Source: Lithodes maja
Taxonomy: Eukaryota > Arthropoda > Malacostraca > Decapoda > Lithodidae
DNA length: 64,000 nt
NCBI GenBank assembly: GCA_037953745.1
Contig: JBAKBP010007589.1
Span: 1 to 64,000 of the forward strand
Direction: 5' to 3'
Below, in pieces: positions 19,817 through 28,353 of the stretch. A model generated the notes under the pieces. It did not search any database and was not told where the DNA came from. It worked only from the letters and a program-made list of their open reading frames with translations. How positions within the stretch are numbered: position 1 is the stretch's first letter; the number at the start of each line of letters is the position of its first letter. The position numbers and the translations under genes were made by a program.

Positions 19817-20210
19817 TTGTATCCTCGCCTGTGATCACCTCACAATTTAAAAGGTCTAATAAAATTAACTTACCCATTGCATTTAGATTGTTAAAAATAT
19901 CCAATGGATGGTCTAATTTATTTATAATTTCCATAAGGTGATATAAATTATTGGGTTTCTGTAAAAAACCCCTCCTTTTCAAAAGGTCCTTCGTAACTGT
20001 ATCTATGGCTGGTTTAAATATTATGTTGTCAACATCTCTCTTATATTTCTGTAAATAACACGCTAGACATAAACCAAAGACAAAATATGCATCCATTTGA
20101 CAATGACATTCATCCAAATCTTCTTCTTCATCGTTAAAGAAAATATTTAAAAAATTAAAATGTTCTAAGTTATCCTTTCCTAGCGTTTTGTTTCTATGAT
20201 GGAGAAACAT
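19779..20210 (-). CDS. Unrecognised viral protein with Cys cluster (143 aa)
   Basis: I take the ATG at 20208-20210 as start; a GTG-initiated frame runs 16 codons further. The 3' end overlaps the polymerase start by 38 bp. After an acidic patch (DEEEDLDE) comes ECHC and then CLAC about ten residues on (Cys35, 37, 48, 51), which could bind one zinc ion. No family is recognised. Its position immediately upstream of the polymerase suggests it is part of the same leftward block. Confidence 0.6.
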   Translation of the reverse strand: MFLHHRNKTLGKDNLEHFNFLNIFFNDEEEDLDECHCQMDAYFVFGLCLACYLQKYKRDVDNIIFKPAIDTVTKDLLKRRGFLQKPNNLYHLMEIINKLDHPLDIFNNLNAMGKLILLDLLNCEVITGEDTNGGVVSYTGNFE

Positions 20211-20229
20211 AAGAATTAATATATCAAAA

Positions 20230-20646
20230 TTAGTATATAGTGTAAAATAACATCTCACATCTCATAGTGTTAAAAACGATATTTCCACCCGTATTGTTTA
20301 TATATATCACATATAATTTGTTATCGATTGATTTTTGTAATAATAATTCACACCCCATCATATCTCTAATATCGCGGGGATAGCAAAATGACCTCACAAT
20401 GTTTTGCAGAGCAGCACACGCATTAGTTTGGGTAATGGTGTTGTAATATTGAGGGTCGGAAGCTATATATCTTCTATTTTGTCTAATGTGACAATCTAAT
20501 CCTCGTATATAATAATAGAGGTTTTTCGGATCAAATTGTTCCTTTGAATAGACACGTATATCCTTTGATGAATTGTTATATATGGTTATAGGTGTAGAGT
20601 TGTCGGCACTACGATATAAATCTTTCCTTTTAATAAATGCAAACAT
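20230..20646 (-). CDS. Unrecognised viral protein (138 aa)
   Basis: This is a leftward ORF with ATG at 20644-20646, preceded within 40 nt by TATA-rich sequence (20650-20690). It is soluble in appearance, basic and Tyr/Asn-rich, with several Cys residues. It ends 19 bp before the 143-residue ORF start and likely heads the leftward block that includes the polymerase. I see no recognisable domain. Confidence 0.6.
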   Translation of the reverse strand: MFAFIKRKDLYRSADNSTPITIYNNSSKDIRVYSKEQFDPKNLYYYIRGLDCHIRQNRRYIASDPQYYNTITQTNACAALQNIVRSFCYPRDIRDMMGCELLLQKSIDNKLYVIYINNTGGNIVFNTMRCEMLFYTIY

Positions 20647-20780
20647 TTGTATATTATATGTATATAAAATGTTTATATATATATATATATCTAAAAAAAA
20701 TTAGATGACTGAAGAAGGCACGATAAAGCTGGGATTAATGTCATCACACCCGGACTTCATATTTATACAAAATAGTTTTT

Positions 20781-22457
20781 TCAGAGTGGCAGTTTTGACG
20801 ATATTGAAACCTTCATTGCCCCCAAATGTTGAGGGCGCGGGCTGCAGATGGGGTTGGCCATTAATCCCTTAATGCTCCAAGGACCCCCCATATTCTTCAT
20901 GGTCAAGGGGGTTATTGATGGCCCCGGACGCTCGGCTATTAGACCGACATACAATTCGACCGCCTCTATATCCCCCCCGTATAAATCCTCTAATGTTTTG
21001 GCCAGGATGACATTTCCGGTAAGATCCAGGAAGCTTGTAAAAGGCCTCATTTCGAATCTCCTACGATAGGCATTTATTCCTTGGAATCGTAATCGACGAC
21101 CATTTTCTATGACTTTCTCAAGTACCGACCTGAGAACGGGTGAGTGGTTCTGGGTAGTCAACGCCCCCGCCCTTGTCGTAATCATAGAGTGAATAAATAC
21201 ATCTAAACCCTGTTCCAAAATTGGCGATAAATTGAAGATCGTGTCCCGTAGAGTGTAATTTTGGCCATTTACTATCATATAGTTGGGAACGAGTGGATGC
21301 CAGTGATATAATTGCTTGAACTCGGCGTGAATACGATTATGGTATTGGAATCTTGTGTTGTGTATTAGGTGGGGCTCAAATGATAGGCGTAGCTTATACT
21401 GGCTAAGATGTTGTACATAATCTTCGATCGTAATCTTGATTGTTTCGCCGGTGATGATAAGCCTGGCGGTCTGATAGAGTCGCTCATCATCCCAATGGGG
21501 GTGGACCGTCTTTAAGATCCCACACACACGATTATGTTCACGAAGCCAGATGGTCGAGTAAGCGAATAACCCCGGAAGGGATGAAAAGGAAGGATGACCC
21601 AGGGCGAACTCGTGAGTCGATTTTTTGGATGGAAATTGGTCCATGACAATCTCAGGTATATCACCGGCATAGGGTGGAAAATCTTCATTGTTAATTATTT
21701 GAATTTTTAGTTTGCCATCCGTGTGAGACCTAAGCGCTTGTCGGTCCCGCTCGTTGAGACCGTAGATGTGAGAAACGTCCACTCCACCACTGCCCACTGT
21801 AAGATGTGCTCCCCTCTTTACATCTGTGCGAAAAAATTGATGCGTAAAATGTTGAGCGTAATTTAGAAACAAGAGGTTTGTGTTATGTGGGTCGGGTAAA
21901 AACTCACGACGCAAGAACACTCTCTCTATTAGTTCATGTATATTGGGGTAGTTCGGTGTGGGACAGTGTATTGGGATGGGTGGTAATGCTCGACCATATT
22001 GACTTTCATTGTAGTAGGCATTAAGAGTAATATAAGAATGCTCACTTTCGTAGGTGGGAGGTGAGTCTACCATATCCCCGCGTGATAGGTAGACGTAAGC
22101 CATTAACCTGGAATGTAGTGGTGGCAGGTTATTAATTATAGTCCAGAACCAGTCATGGGTGGTGATTATACGATGGATAGTCTCGGGATCTGGCACCACT
22201 TTCTGTTTTAACCACGCTGCCCATGTGGGTATGTGACAATGTCGTCCATAGTGGTTCGTATCTGTACAATCACAGGTATAACCATTATCGTGTAGGGTGT
22301 CACACACACCCTGATTCTGACAGGGGGAGGTACAACATGGATCCTCAGATAAATTGTTTGACCGAATGGGTGGTATAATATGGGTTATGGGTCGTTTTAT
22401 AAAAAATAACGAGGTAGCCGCCAAAGCCACGAGACCCACCATCCTAAAGTTCAGCAT
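20781..22457 (-). CDS. Virus-borne cyclooxygenase / prostaglandin-endoperoxide synthase (558 aa)
   Basis: This is a complete, intron-less member of the animal COX family, which converts arachidonate to prostaglandin H2. An N-terminal hydrophobic segment (8-20) is followed by an EGF-like domain whose Cys spacing (41, 42, 46, 52, 62, 64, 74) equals that of mammalian COX-1, then the membrane-binding helices and the peroxidase/cyclooxygenase domain. By alignment to COX-1 numbering from general knowledge, Arg120 is Arg126, distal His207 is His206 (AQHFTHQFF), Tyr355 is Tyr354, catalytic Tyr385 is Tyr384 and haem-ligand His388 is His387 (LYHWHP), and aspirin-site Ser530 is Ser528. Asn144 and Asn410 glycosylation sites also appear retained. 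Oddities: Lys521 at position 523, Trp527 at 529, and a C-terminus about 40 residues short, lacking the ER-retention tail. TATAAAAC lies 34 nt upstream. Host capture is inferred. Confidence 0.95.
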   Translation of the reverse strand: MLNFRMVGLVALAATSLFFIKRPITHIIPPIRSNNLSEDPCCTSPCQNQGVCDTLHDNGYTCDCTDTNHYGRHCHIPTWAAWLKQKVVPDPETIHRIITTHDWFWTIINNLPPLHSRLMAYVYLSRGDMVDSPPTYESEHSYITLNAYYNESQYGRALPPIPIHCPTPNYPNIHELIERVFLRREFLPDPHNTNLLFLNYAQHFTHQFFRTDVKRGAHLTVGSGGVDVSHIYGLNERDRQALRSHTDGKLKIQIINNEDFPPYAGDIPEIVMDQFPSKKSTHEFALGHPSFSSLPGLFAYSTIWLREHNRVCGILKTVHPHWDDERLYQTARLIITGETIKITIEDYVQHLSQYKLRLSFEPHLIHNTRFQYHNRIHAEFKQLYHWHPLVPNYMIVNGQNYTLRDTIFNLSPILEQGLDVFIHSMITTRAGALTTQNHSPVLRSVLEKVIENGRRLRFQGINAYRRRFEMRPFTSFLDLTGNVILAKTLEDLYGGDIEAVELYVGLIAERPGPSITPLTMKNMGGPWSIKGLMANPICSPRPQHLGAMKVSISSKLPL

Positions 22458-22487
22458 TATTACATACTGGTAGTGATGGAAATTAAA

Positions 22488-22530
22488 ATAGTTTTATAGG
22501 ACTGTTTTTTTTTTTTAAATAATATAAATA
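22488..22530. promoter_or_regulatory. Divergent promoter between cyclooxygenase and 304-residue ORF
   Basis: The 107-bp gap between the two start codons holds TATAAAAC on the minus strand (22491-22498, 34 nt before the cyclooxygenase ATG) and TATAAATA on the plus strand (22523-22530, about 35 nt before the ATG at 22565), separated by a T-tract. The layout implies that the cyclooxygenase is expressed from a viral-type promoter. Confidence 0.6.
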
Positions 22531-22564
22531 GGTCCTATACTTATATTATAGTAGAACAAAAATA

Positions 22565-23479
22565 ATGTGGCGAACACCAACTGTTGACAATCACGCTACT
22601 CACCACACAAATGGACATGTTCAATTTTATATTATGAGAATATTAAATAACACCCTATTCCCTAAATTAGATTTATCCTTTGAAATGAAAATACGAAAGA
22701 AATATAATAATCATATTTTATATAGATATAATGAAATAGCTAAGCAGGAAATGGGTGAGGCAGTTCGTATGGAGTTAATGTATATGGGTGTTAAGATTAC
22801 CGATGATTTAACTAACCAAATAAATATACAGGTGGGTGTTAGAGGTTTGGGTATTGACAAGATAATAAACTCGAAAACTGACAGTTATGTCTTGAATTTA
22901 AACGAGATATTATTCTTTTACCAGATGGTGTTATCTGATCATTTGAAATTGACACCAATGCAAGAATGTCACATGTCATATGTATATACTATATTGCATC
23001 CAAAAAGCCTCGAATTTAATATACTACAAAATATATATTACAGTCAAACCCACAGATTTTCCGGGGATATACTAGACATTGTCTTCTACCTTAGATTATT
23101 TTTAGCAAATTCACATATAAGGAAGAGAAAGATGTTTTGGCAACGACAATATATACAGTTTTTATATCTATGTACAGATGAAATTAATCTAGATAATGTT
23201 ACGTATGAAGATCATTCCCAAGTACAAGACAATCCTTTAAGAATGGTGGTGTTCAATTTCCCTAAAAATGATCACAAACCTTTAGTGGTCTACTCGGGCG
23301 ATGATATCAAAGGTATAAAGAAAAAGGGACAGACGTTGGGTTACTCCTTCTTTGATATTATTATAATTATGCTTTTCAATATGTATAGTGTATGGGATAA
23401 AAAAAACACTCGGAATAAAAGAACACAGGCTATTTTATATTATATTAAAACAAATTTTAAAAAATTCAATATCAATTGA
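22565..23479 (+). CDS. Unrecognised viral protein (304 aa)
   Basis: This is a rightward ORF divergent from the cyclooxygenase. It is helix-rich and basic, with a hydrophobic run near residues 258-274 (GYSFFDIIIIMLFNMY) that could be a membrane segment or buried helix. No motif is recognised. Length alone would fit several structural proteins, but nothing supports a choice. The next ORF starts 96 bp downstream with its own TATA-like sequence. Confidence 0.65.
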   Translation: MWRTPTVDNHATHHTNGHVQFYIMRILNNTLFPKLDLSFEMKIRKKYNNHILYRYNEIAKQEMGEAVRMELMYMGVKITDDLTNQINIQVGVRGLGIDKIINSKTDSYVLNLNEILFFYQMVLSDHLKLTPMQECHMSYVYTILHPKSLEFNILQNIYYSQTHRFSGDILDIVFYLRLFLANSHIRKRKMFWQRQYIQFLYLCTDEINLDNVTYEDHSQVQDNPLRMVVFNFPKNDHKPLVVYSGDDIKGIKKKGQTLGYSFFDIIIIMLFNMYSVWDKKNTRNKRTQAILYYIKTNFKKFNIN

Positions 23480-23575
23480 CTGGGGTTCACCCGTCCCCAT
23501 ATGTGACAAGTATATAATGAAGCGGGTCTATCGCCAAGCCCACAGTAGAGAATATACCTCTCTGATGGATCAACC

Positions 23576-24115
23576 ATGTCTTCTTCCATATATACCAACG
23601 GACAAATTCTGAGACTACTCAAGAACACCGTCCCCCAAAACAGTGAGGGAAGAACATTCCTAGACAGGTTCACTGAAGACTATGATATTGATGTAATTGA
23701 GAACCTCAAACTTGCCATTATGATTGTGGTCTCCCACTACTGGACCCCCTCCGATCTTAACCGAGCCAACCAAATATTTCTGGGGAAGTTTATTGAACAT
23801 AACCTGATAATAGAAAAATTGGATGATAACTTAATATTCCTCAACCCGACGACACCTTCGATGAAGTTATTGATGGATGAAATATGGAACCTGTTTAACA
23901 TCCATATATCGGATTTTTTTAAAGAGACCCGGGTACTGGATACATTGGCGGAAGGTTATGAAAAGAATCTAGATACATTGGCGAAAGTTTACGAAAAGGA
24001 AGAATCCGAAAGCTCTGGAAGTGAAGAAATATCTTTCGAATCCCTCTCAACTCCCTCCTCCGATTCCCTCTCACCTGCTTCCTCTTGTCTCCTTTCTCCG
24101 TCAGAGTCGGATTGA
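23576..24115 (+). CDS. Unrecognised viral protein with Ser-rich tail (179 aa)
   Basis: The globular N-terminal part (to about residue 115) is followed by a short internal repeat (LDTLAEGYEKN, LDTLAKVYEKE) and an acidic, Ser-rich, probably disordered tail. TATATAAT lies at 23511-23518. Partial decayed copies are found at 25440-25690 and, inverted, at 8335-8405. Function is unknown; the acidic Ser-rich tail would fit a regulatory protein, but that is only suggestive. Confidence 0.6.
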   Translation: MSSSIYTNGQILRLLKNTVPQNSEGRTFLDRFTEDYDIDVIENLKLAIMIVVSHYWTPSDLNRANQIFLGKFIEHNLIIEKLDDNLIFLNPTTPSMKLLMDEIWNLFNIHISDFFKETRVLDTLAEGYEKNLDTLAKVYEKEESESSGSEEISFESLSTPSSDSLSPASSCLLSPSESD

Positions 24116-24205
24116 GGTGGGCGGAGTTTGTCATAGGGGTGGAGCCACTGATGCAGAGTCGGATTGAGGTGGGCGGAGTTTGTCATAGGGGTGGAGCCAC
24201 TGATA
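24102..24205. repeat. 52-bp tandem duplication with GC-box-like core
   Basis: Two near-perfect units (24102-24153, 24154-24205) each contain GGTGGGCGGAGTTTG. They overlap the end of the 179-residue ORF and lie about 150 bp before the 255-residue ORF, so they may be duplicated upstream activating elements for it. Confidence 0.7.
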
Positions 24206-24350
24206 GATGGGGCGAGTAATATCGGCGGTAACCCCTCGAGTTAGTTAACTAATAGTAGTAGCCGTGTTGGTGAGACAAGAGCTCACCTCCATAAAAATTC
24301 TTCGCCAAAACCCAACTATTTTTTAAATACTTTCAACCCTTCTAGTTAAG

Positions 24351-25118
24351 ATGGTAGGACCGGAACAAGCTAGGGACCTTCCCTGTTCCCTTGTTCGGGT
24401 ACGTGGTACTGGGTGGGGGGACCGTTCATTAACACCAACTATGGAGGATCTGGGCCGCGTATCCTCAAGAGCAGCCGCCATATATATCGACCCCATTTTA
24501 CCAAAGATTATTACCAACCTAATGACAAAACAATGGATGGATCAAACTCAGGATTCTGACCCTCCAATGAAGAAAACTAAGGTTTCTGCCACCGACACCG
24601 CTAGTTTCCCTTCGCCTCCTACCATGGAGGTTAAGCAATGGATGGATCAAACTCAGGATTCTGGCCCTCCAATGAAGAAAACTAAGGTTTCTGCCACCGA
24701 CACCGCCAGTTTCCCTTCACCTCCTACCATGGAGGTTAAACAACCGATGGATCAAACTCAGGATTCTATCTCTCTGATGAAGAAAACTAACATTTCTGCC
24801 ACCGATACCATCCCTTTCCCTATTATACCTCCAACTCCTGGATACCTGATAAATGAAACATTCAAGGTAATCAGCCTGACACCCCAGCAGGCTCGTAGGT
24901 GTGCATCCCAATTATTTTATGTTTGTACTCCTATTGGACTGCTACTCTTTTCACAAATTAATCCTCAGAGTAACATATCGTATAGGCGGTTGGTTCTCGC
25001 ACTACGAGGGCGTCTACCACCAATACAAGAGCAGACATCTGAAACGGGACAACAAAACACCACCAAGATCTCGGTCATCACTTTGGAACAACAACTACAA
25101 GGGAAGAAGACCTCCTAA
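24351..25118 (+). CDS. Unrecognised viral protein with 35-residue tandem repeats (255 aa)
   Basis: After an N-terminal region of about 60 residues come three repeats of 35 residues (105-bp units at 24531, 24636 and 24741; core MDQTQDS..PMKKTKVSAT), the third diverged. A C-terminal region of about 90 residues contains a hydrophobic stretch (CTPIGLLLFSQ). Basic KKTK clusters in each repeat could act in nuclear import or nucleic-acid binding. A CATAAAAATT element lies about 60 nt upstream. No family is recognised. Confidence 0.55.
   Translation: MVGPEQARDLPCSLVRVRGTGWGDRSLTPTMEDLGRVSSRAAAIYIDPILPKIITNLMTKQWMDQTQDSDPPMKKTKVSATDTASFPSPPTMEVKQWMDQTQDSGPPMKKTKVSATDTASFPSPPTMEVKQPMDQTQDSISLMKKTNISATDTIPFPIIPPTPGYLINETFKVISLTPQQARRCASQLFYVCTPIGLLLFSQINPQSNISYRRLVLALRGRLPPIQEQTSETGQQNTTKISVITLEQQLQGKKTS
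24531..24840. repeat. 105-bp in-frame tandem repeats
   Basis: Three units start at 24531, 24636 and 24741. The first two differ at only a few bases and the third is diverged. The period is a multiple of three, so copy-number change keeps the reading frame. Confidence 0.85.
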
Positions 25119-25172
25119 TTCGCCTACCACCTACTACCTACCACTTACTCACACCGCCGTCACATATATAAC

Positions 25173-25218
25173 ACTAAAGTGAATTGGTCTTGTATAGTGG
25201 AGACATAAAACGGGATAC
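25173..25218. repeat. Copy of the dispersed non-coding motif
   Basis: The segment beginning ACTAAAGTGAATTGGTCTTG and continuing through GAGACATAAAACGGGAT repeats sequence at about 1020-1058, 1211-1239 and 3305-3342. AATAAGAAGCAAT follows here as it does there. It has no coding capacity; it is either a shared viral regulatory element or a relic of old duplication. Confidence 0.6.
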
Positions 25219-25439
25219 ATGTCATAGAATTACATCCCATAATTTTAAATGGAAGGATGAATCCAATAAGAAGCAATTAAATTTCTGAACAATATTTTCA
25301 GTATATATATGGTGTGGTATGATTGTATTCATAATATATTTTATTTAACTAGAAAACTCGTTTTTTCCTCCTTTGACTCCTCTTTATATATAGACTTTGT
25401 TTTGTACTCTCCCTAGATGACCTATGGTAGGGGGCTTGT

Positions 25440-25690
25440 GATATGAATATTAAATCGAGGACCTCAAACTTACTATTATGATATTGTAGTCTCCCAGAAA
25501 CAATTGGCTGATAACTTGATACTCCTCAAGCCAGGACATCTTTGATGTAGTTAATGGTGGATGAAATTTGGAACAAACTTGATTTTTTTTAAAGAGACAC
25601 TGGTACTGGATACATTGGTTCGATGTAGTTATTGGTGGATGAAATTTGGAACAAACTTGATTTTTTAAAGAGACGTTGCGTAGGGGTTGG
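25440..25690 (+). pseudogene. Decayed partial copy of the 179-residue ORF
   Basis: It resembles the coding sequence at about 23700-23960 (matching ACCTCAAACTT, TTTTTTAAAGAGAC, GTACTGGATACATTGG) with frameshifts and an internal duplication of its last 90 bp or so (about 25530-25600 and 25610-25675). The rest of 25119-25788 holds the short repeat noted separately and AT-rich sequence without a gene. Confidence 0.7.
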
Positions 25691-25735
25691 AACCTAATAC
25701 ACTATATTACTATTTTGTAGACATATTGTTTTCCT

Positions 25736-25743
25736 TATAAAAC
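25736..25743 (+). promoter_or_regulatory. TATA box of the 302-residue ORF
   Basis: TATAAAAC lies 53 nt before the ATG at 25789 and is the same octamer as the cyclooxygenase TATA box. Confidence 0.45.
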
Positions 25744-25788
25744 CCCGAATGTAGATTATTTTTTTTTCATTATTTATACAATTAGACC

Positions 25789-26697
25789 ATGGCTGATTGT
25801 AATACTAGTTTACTCATTTTACCTAAACTTTTTTCATTAGAAAATAAAATATTAAACATTCTCGATAACCACCAACAGAAAATAAATGACTACATGACTC
25901 TTGAAGAGTCCCATCTTTTCAAGGCTATGACATTCTATCATAAAATAAAAAACATGGACGATAAAAGAATTACATTTCTTAACCTTTATTTTTTTAATCG
26001 AGCCCTTTTCAGAGGACTAGAATGTCAATTATATTTAACGTATTTTTTTGAAATATGTTTCTTTGAATTGTCAATGTTGGATATATTGGGACAGCATAAT
26101 AATAATAATGATGATGATGCTAAGTGTAATGACATTAAACAACGAATAGCGCTCAAGTTTATTTTGGTGTCACATTTAGTTACAAATTGTAAATCAATCG
26201 AGTTCACCATTCACCAACAAAATCTCTTCATAAAACAATATGATACCATTTTGGATAAATCTGGATATAAATCTGAACTAGATGTATTATACAAGACCCA
26301 AATCCAATCACACTATGATAATAATAATGATCAAAATCCAATTTTTTCGCTCAATAACTCTACCAATTATGCTATCATCAACTCGGACCATTTTAAGCTT
26401 TCCACTCACAAGTTTGATTTCTCTTGGGATTCGCCAGAATTAAATGTTAATAATATACTAACCCGATATGAAGATGTAAATTGGGGGCAATTAGACTGTC
26501 CACTAAGCGAACACCACAAGATAATGGAAGGCTATGCTCAGTCCCTGGAATGGATTAAAGACCTAGTCGGAAGTCAAAATACTATAAATGAGCCAAATAA
26601 TGAAGTTAAGGACATTGATAAATTAAATTTACATTTAAATTTACTATGTTATGTATCATCTGATTTGTTAATGTTAGATGTCATAAAACACATATAA
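25789..26697 (+). CDS. Unrecognised viral protein (302 aa)
   Basis: Soluble and helix-rich, with Asn/Asp-rich loops (HNNNNDDD, YDNNNDQN) typical of AT-rich genomes. No signal peptide or motif is seen. Its stop is two bases before the ATG of the next ORF, so the two are probably expressed from one bicistronic transcript. The family is not recognised. Confidence 0.65.
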   Translation: MADCNTSLLILPKLFSLENKILNILDNHQQKINDYMTLEESHLFKAMTFYHKIKNMDDKRITFLNLYFFNRALFRGLECQLYLTYFFEICFFELSMLDILGQHNNNNDDDAKCNDIKQRIALKFILVSHLVTNCKSIEFTIHQQNLFIKQYDTILDKSGYKSELDVLYKTQIQSHYDNNNDQNPIFSLNNSTNYAIINSDHFKLSTHKFDFSWDSPELNVNNILTRYEDVNWGQLDCPLSEHHKIMEGYAQSLEWIKDLVGSQNTINEPNNEVKDIDKLNLHLNLLCYVSSDLLMLDVIKHI

Positions 26698-26699
26698 CG

Positions 26700-28262
26700 A
26701 TGTCAGATTTAATAGACATGACCCTTTTCCGTTTTTCAACTATATACAATATGTTAAGTAAATGTATAACAATTATACATAAAAGTAATTGTAGTGATAT
26801 TATTAAGATACATTTTAAAAATTATATCCTTGAACAATTGAATGTTTATACCTTTAAAATTCATGGTATTTATCATTACAAACACGCGACAACTAACACC
26901 ACCAATACTAATACCGCTAAACCCATCAGGATACGGAACGGTAAAAAATTAACGGCCTCCGAGGTAAATTCCATAAAGTCTTGTCGATGCGAAGATGGAG
27001 AGTCGCATTCAGATTTGGGCGAAGATAATATTATGTCTATAGAGGCTCTTTACGCAAGAAAAACCCAAGAGTTAGGATGTTTGACTTTTGGTAATAGATT
27101 AGAATCTGATGTTTGTGAGCTTTACAATCCATTAACGGATCCCACTTCGTTAATGGGGGATGACATGTCTAAAAATACAGAGGTAGGACAGAAAAATATA
27201 ATCTACATAACACCAACCCTCTATGCGGAGGTACCCCATTCCCTAAGACATTTAATACAGAAAAATAAGTCTCACATGTTTATCGTGTTAAAAATAGGCA
27301 TACTCATATTTAGACTATTTAATTTAGAAGATGAATTTCTAAAAAGCGTGGAAACATTATTACTAACCAAATATGATACTAATAAACTTGAAAAAAATCA
27401 CATTAATGATTTATATAGTGTGTTGAGTGAAACAGATATATCAAATCATATATTCATATATTTAAATAAGCTATTCGGAGTTGACACTATACAATGTATT
27501 CGTCACGCGCAATATACAACCTCCACGGGTAAGAATGTTAAATACATTGCTTTAGGAAACGGAATTACATTTCAAAAGCTGGTTTACATTATGCATTTTC
27601 TGCTTAGGGAAACTCAAAATATTATAGAAAACGCCTACCATTTTCAATTGAGTTCTGAAAACCATAAACGTTTGTTTCGTGTGGTATATAAAAACTCTAT
27701 GGGAGGTGGGGTGGAGGATACAAGTCAATATGTTACCAATCAATGTCATTGTTTCTGTCATCTCGTCAAAAAAATAGTAAAAAGAAAATATAATAATATA
27801 GTAAATAGTTCTATATTAAAAAAACAAAATAACATGTTTTATAGAATGCCCATGTTGCTTTTCACTCATGGGAATGGTAGATATAGTCGGAATAATTTTA
27901 CCACCCATTTCGTACCATCAATGTCCACTCTACAAACAATATACCCTAATGAAGATCCACAAATTTTAACCCAGCATTTTGTGTACTTATCCTCACTAAA
28001 ATGTCAAATGGGTCACAATAATAGATATTTCTTAACCCCCAATAAACCTCACAAAATATTCCCAGCAAAAAGAAGGGTGGTTAGAGGATCGGTCAAGAAA
28101 AAATATATGAAGTGGCAAGTTAATTCTAGTATTATATTGAGATGTAAAATTTTACAATACTCACATATAACACCAACAAATATACCATTAAACGAAATGG
28201 AACAAAGGGAATGCTCTTTTCCACTCTTTAATTTACATATACCGATAATTTCGGCAATCTAA
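26700..28262 (+). CDS. Unrecognised viral protein (520 aa)
   Basis: It starts two bases after the previous stop. A low-complexity Thr/Asn segment (65-73) precedes a CRC motif (95-97); a second Cys/His cluster (CHCFCHLVKK) lies near residues 347-356. The C-terminal third is basic (AKRRVVRGSVKKKYMK). The Cys/His clusters suggest metal binding. It ends 91 bp before the convergent mucin-like gene. I do not recognise the family. Confidence 0.65.
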   Translation: MSDLIDMTLFRFSTIYNMLSKCITIIHKSNCSDIIKIHFKNYILEQLNVYTFKIHGIYHYKHATTNTTNTNTAKPIRIRNGKKLTASEVNSIKSCRCEDGESHSDLGEDNIMSIEALYARKTQELGCLTFGNRLESDVCELYNPLTDPTSLMGDDMSKNTEVGQKNIIYITPTLYAEVPHSLRHLIQKNKSHMFIVLKIGILIFRLFNLEDEFLKSVETLLLTKYDTNKLEKNHINDLYSVLSETDISNHIFIYLNKLFGVDTIQCIRHAQYTTSTGKNVKYIALGNGITFQKLVYIMHFLLRETQNIIENAYHFQLSSENHKRLFRVVYKNSMGGGVEDTSQYVTNQCHCFCHLVKKIVKRKYNNIVNSSILKKQNNMFYRMPMLLFTHGNGRYSRNNFTTHFVPSMSTLQTIYPNEDPQILTQHFVYLSSLKCQMGHNNRYFLTPNKPHKIFPAKRRVVRGSVKKKYMKWQVNSSIILRCKILQYSHITPTNIPLNEMEQRECSFPLFNLHIPIISAI

Positions 28263-28353
28263 CCAAACCTTTATAAGTACCAATATGTGGTACTTAAAAC
28301 CAGAAAACTAGTTTCTCATTTTATTTCAACGACCGGTAAAAACCATTTGTCCG

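Noticed and set aside
20781..22457. An ordinary host COX gene or host retrocopy in an intergenic region
   Set aside because: Animal COX genes normally have introns. This one is a single frame with no poly(A) remnant seen, flanked on both sides within about 135 bp by AT-rich viral ORFs, with a compact viral-type promoter.
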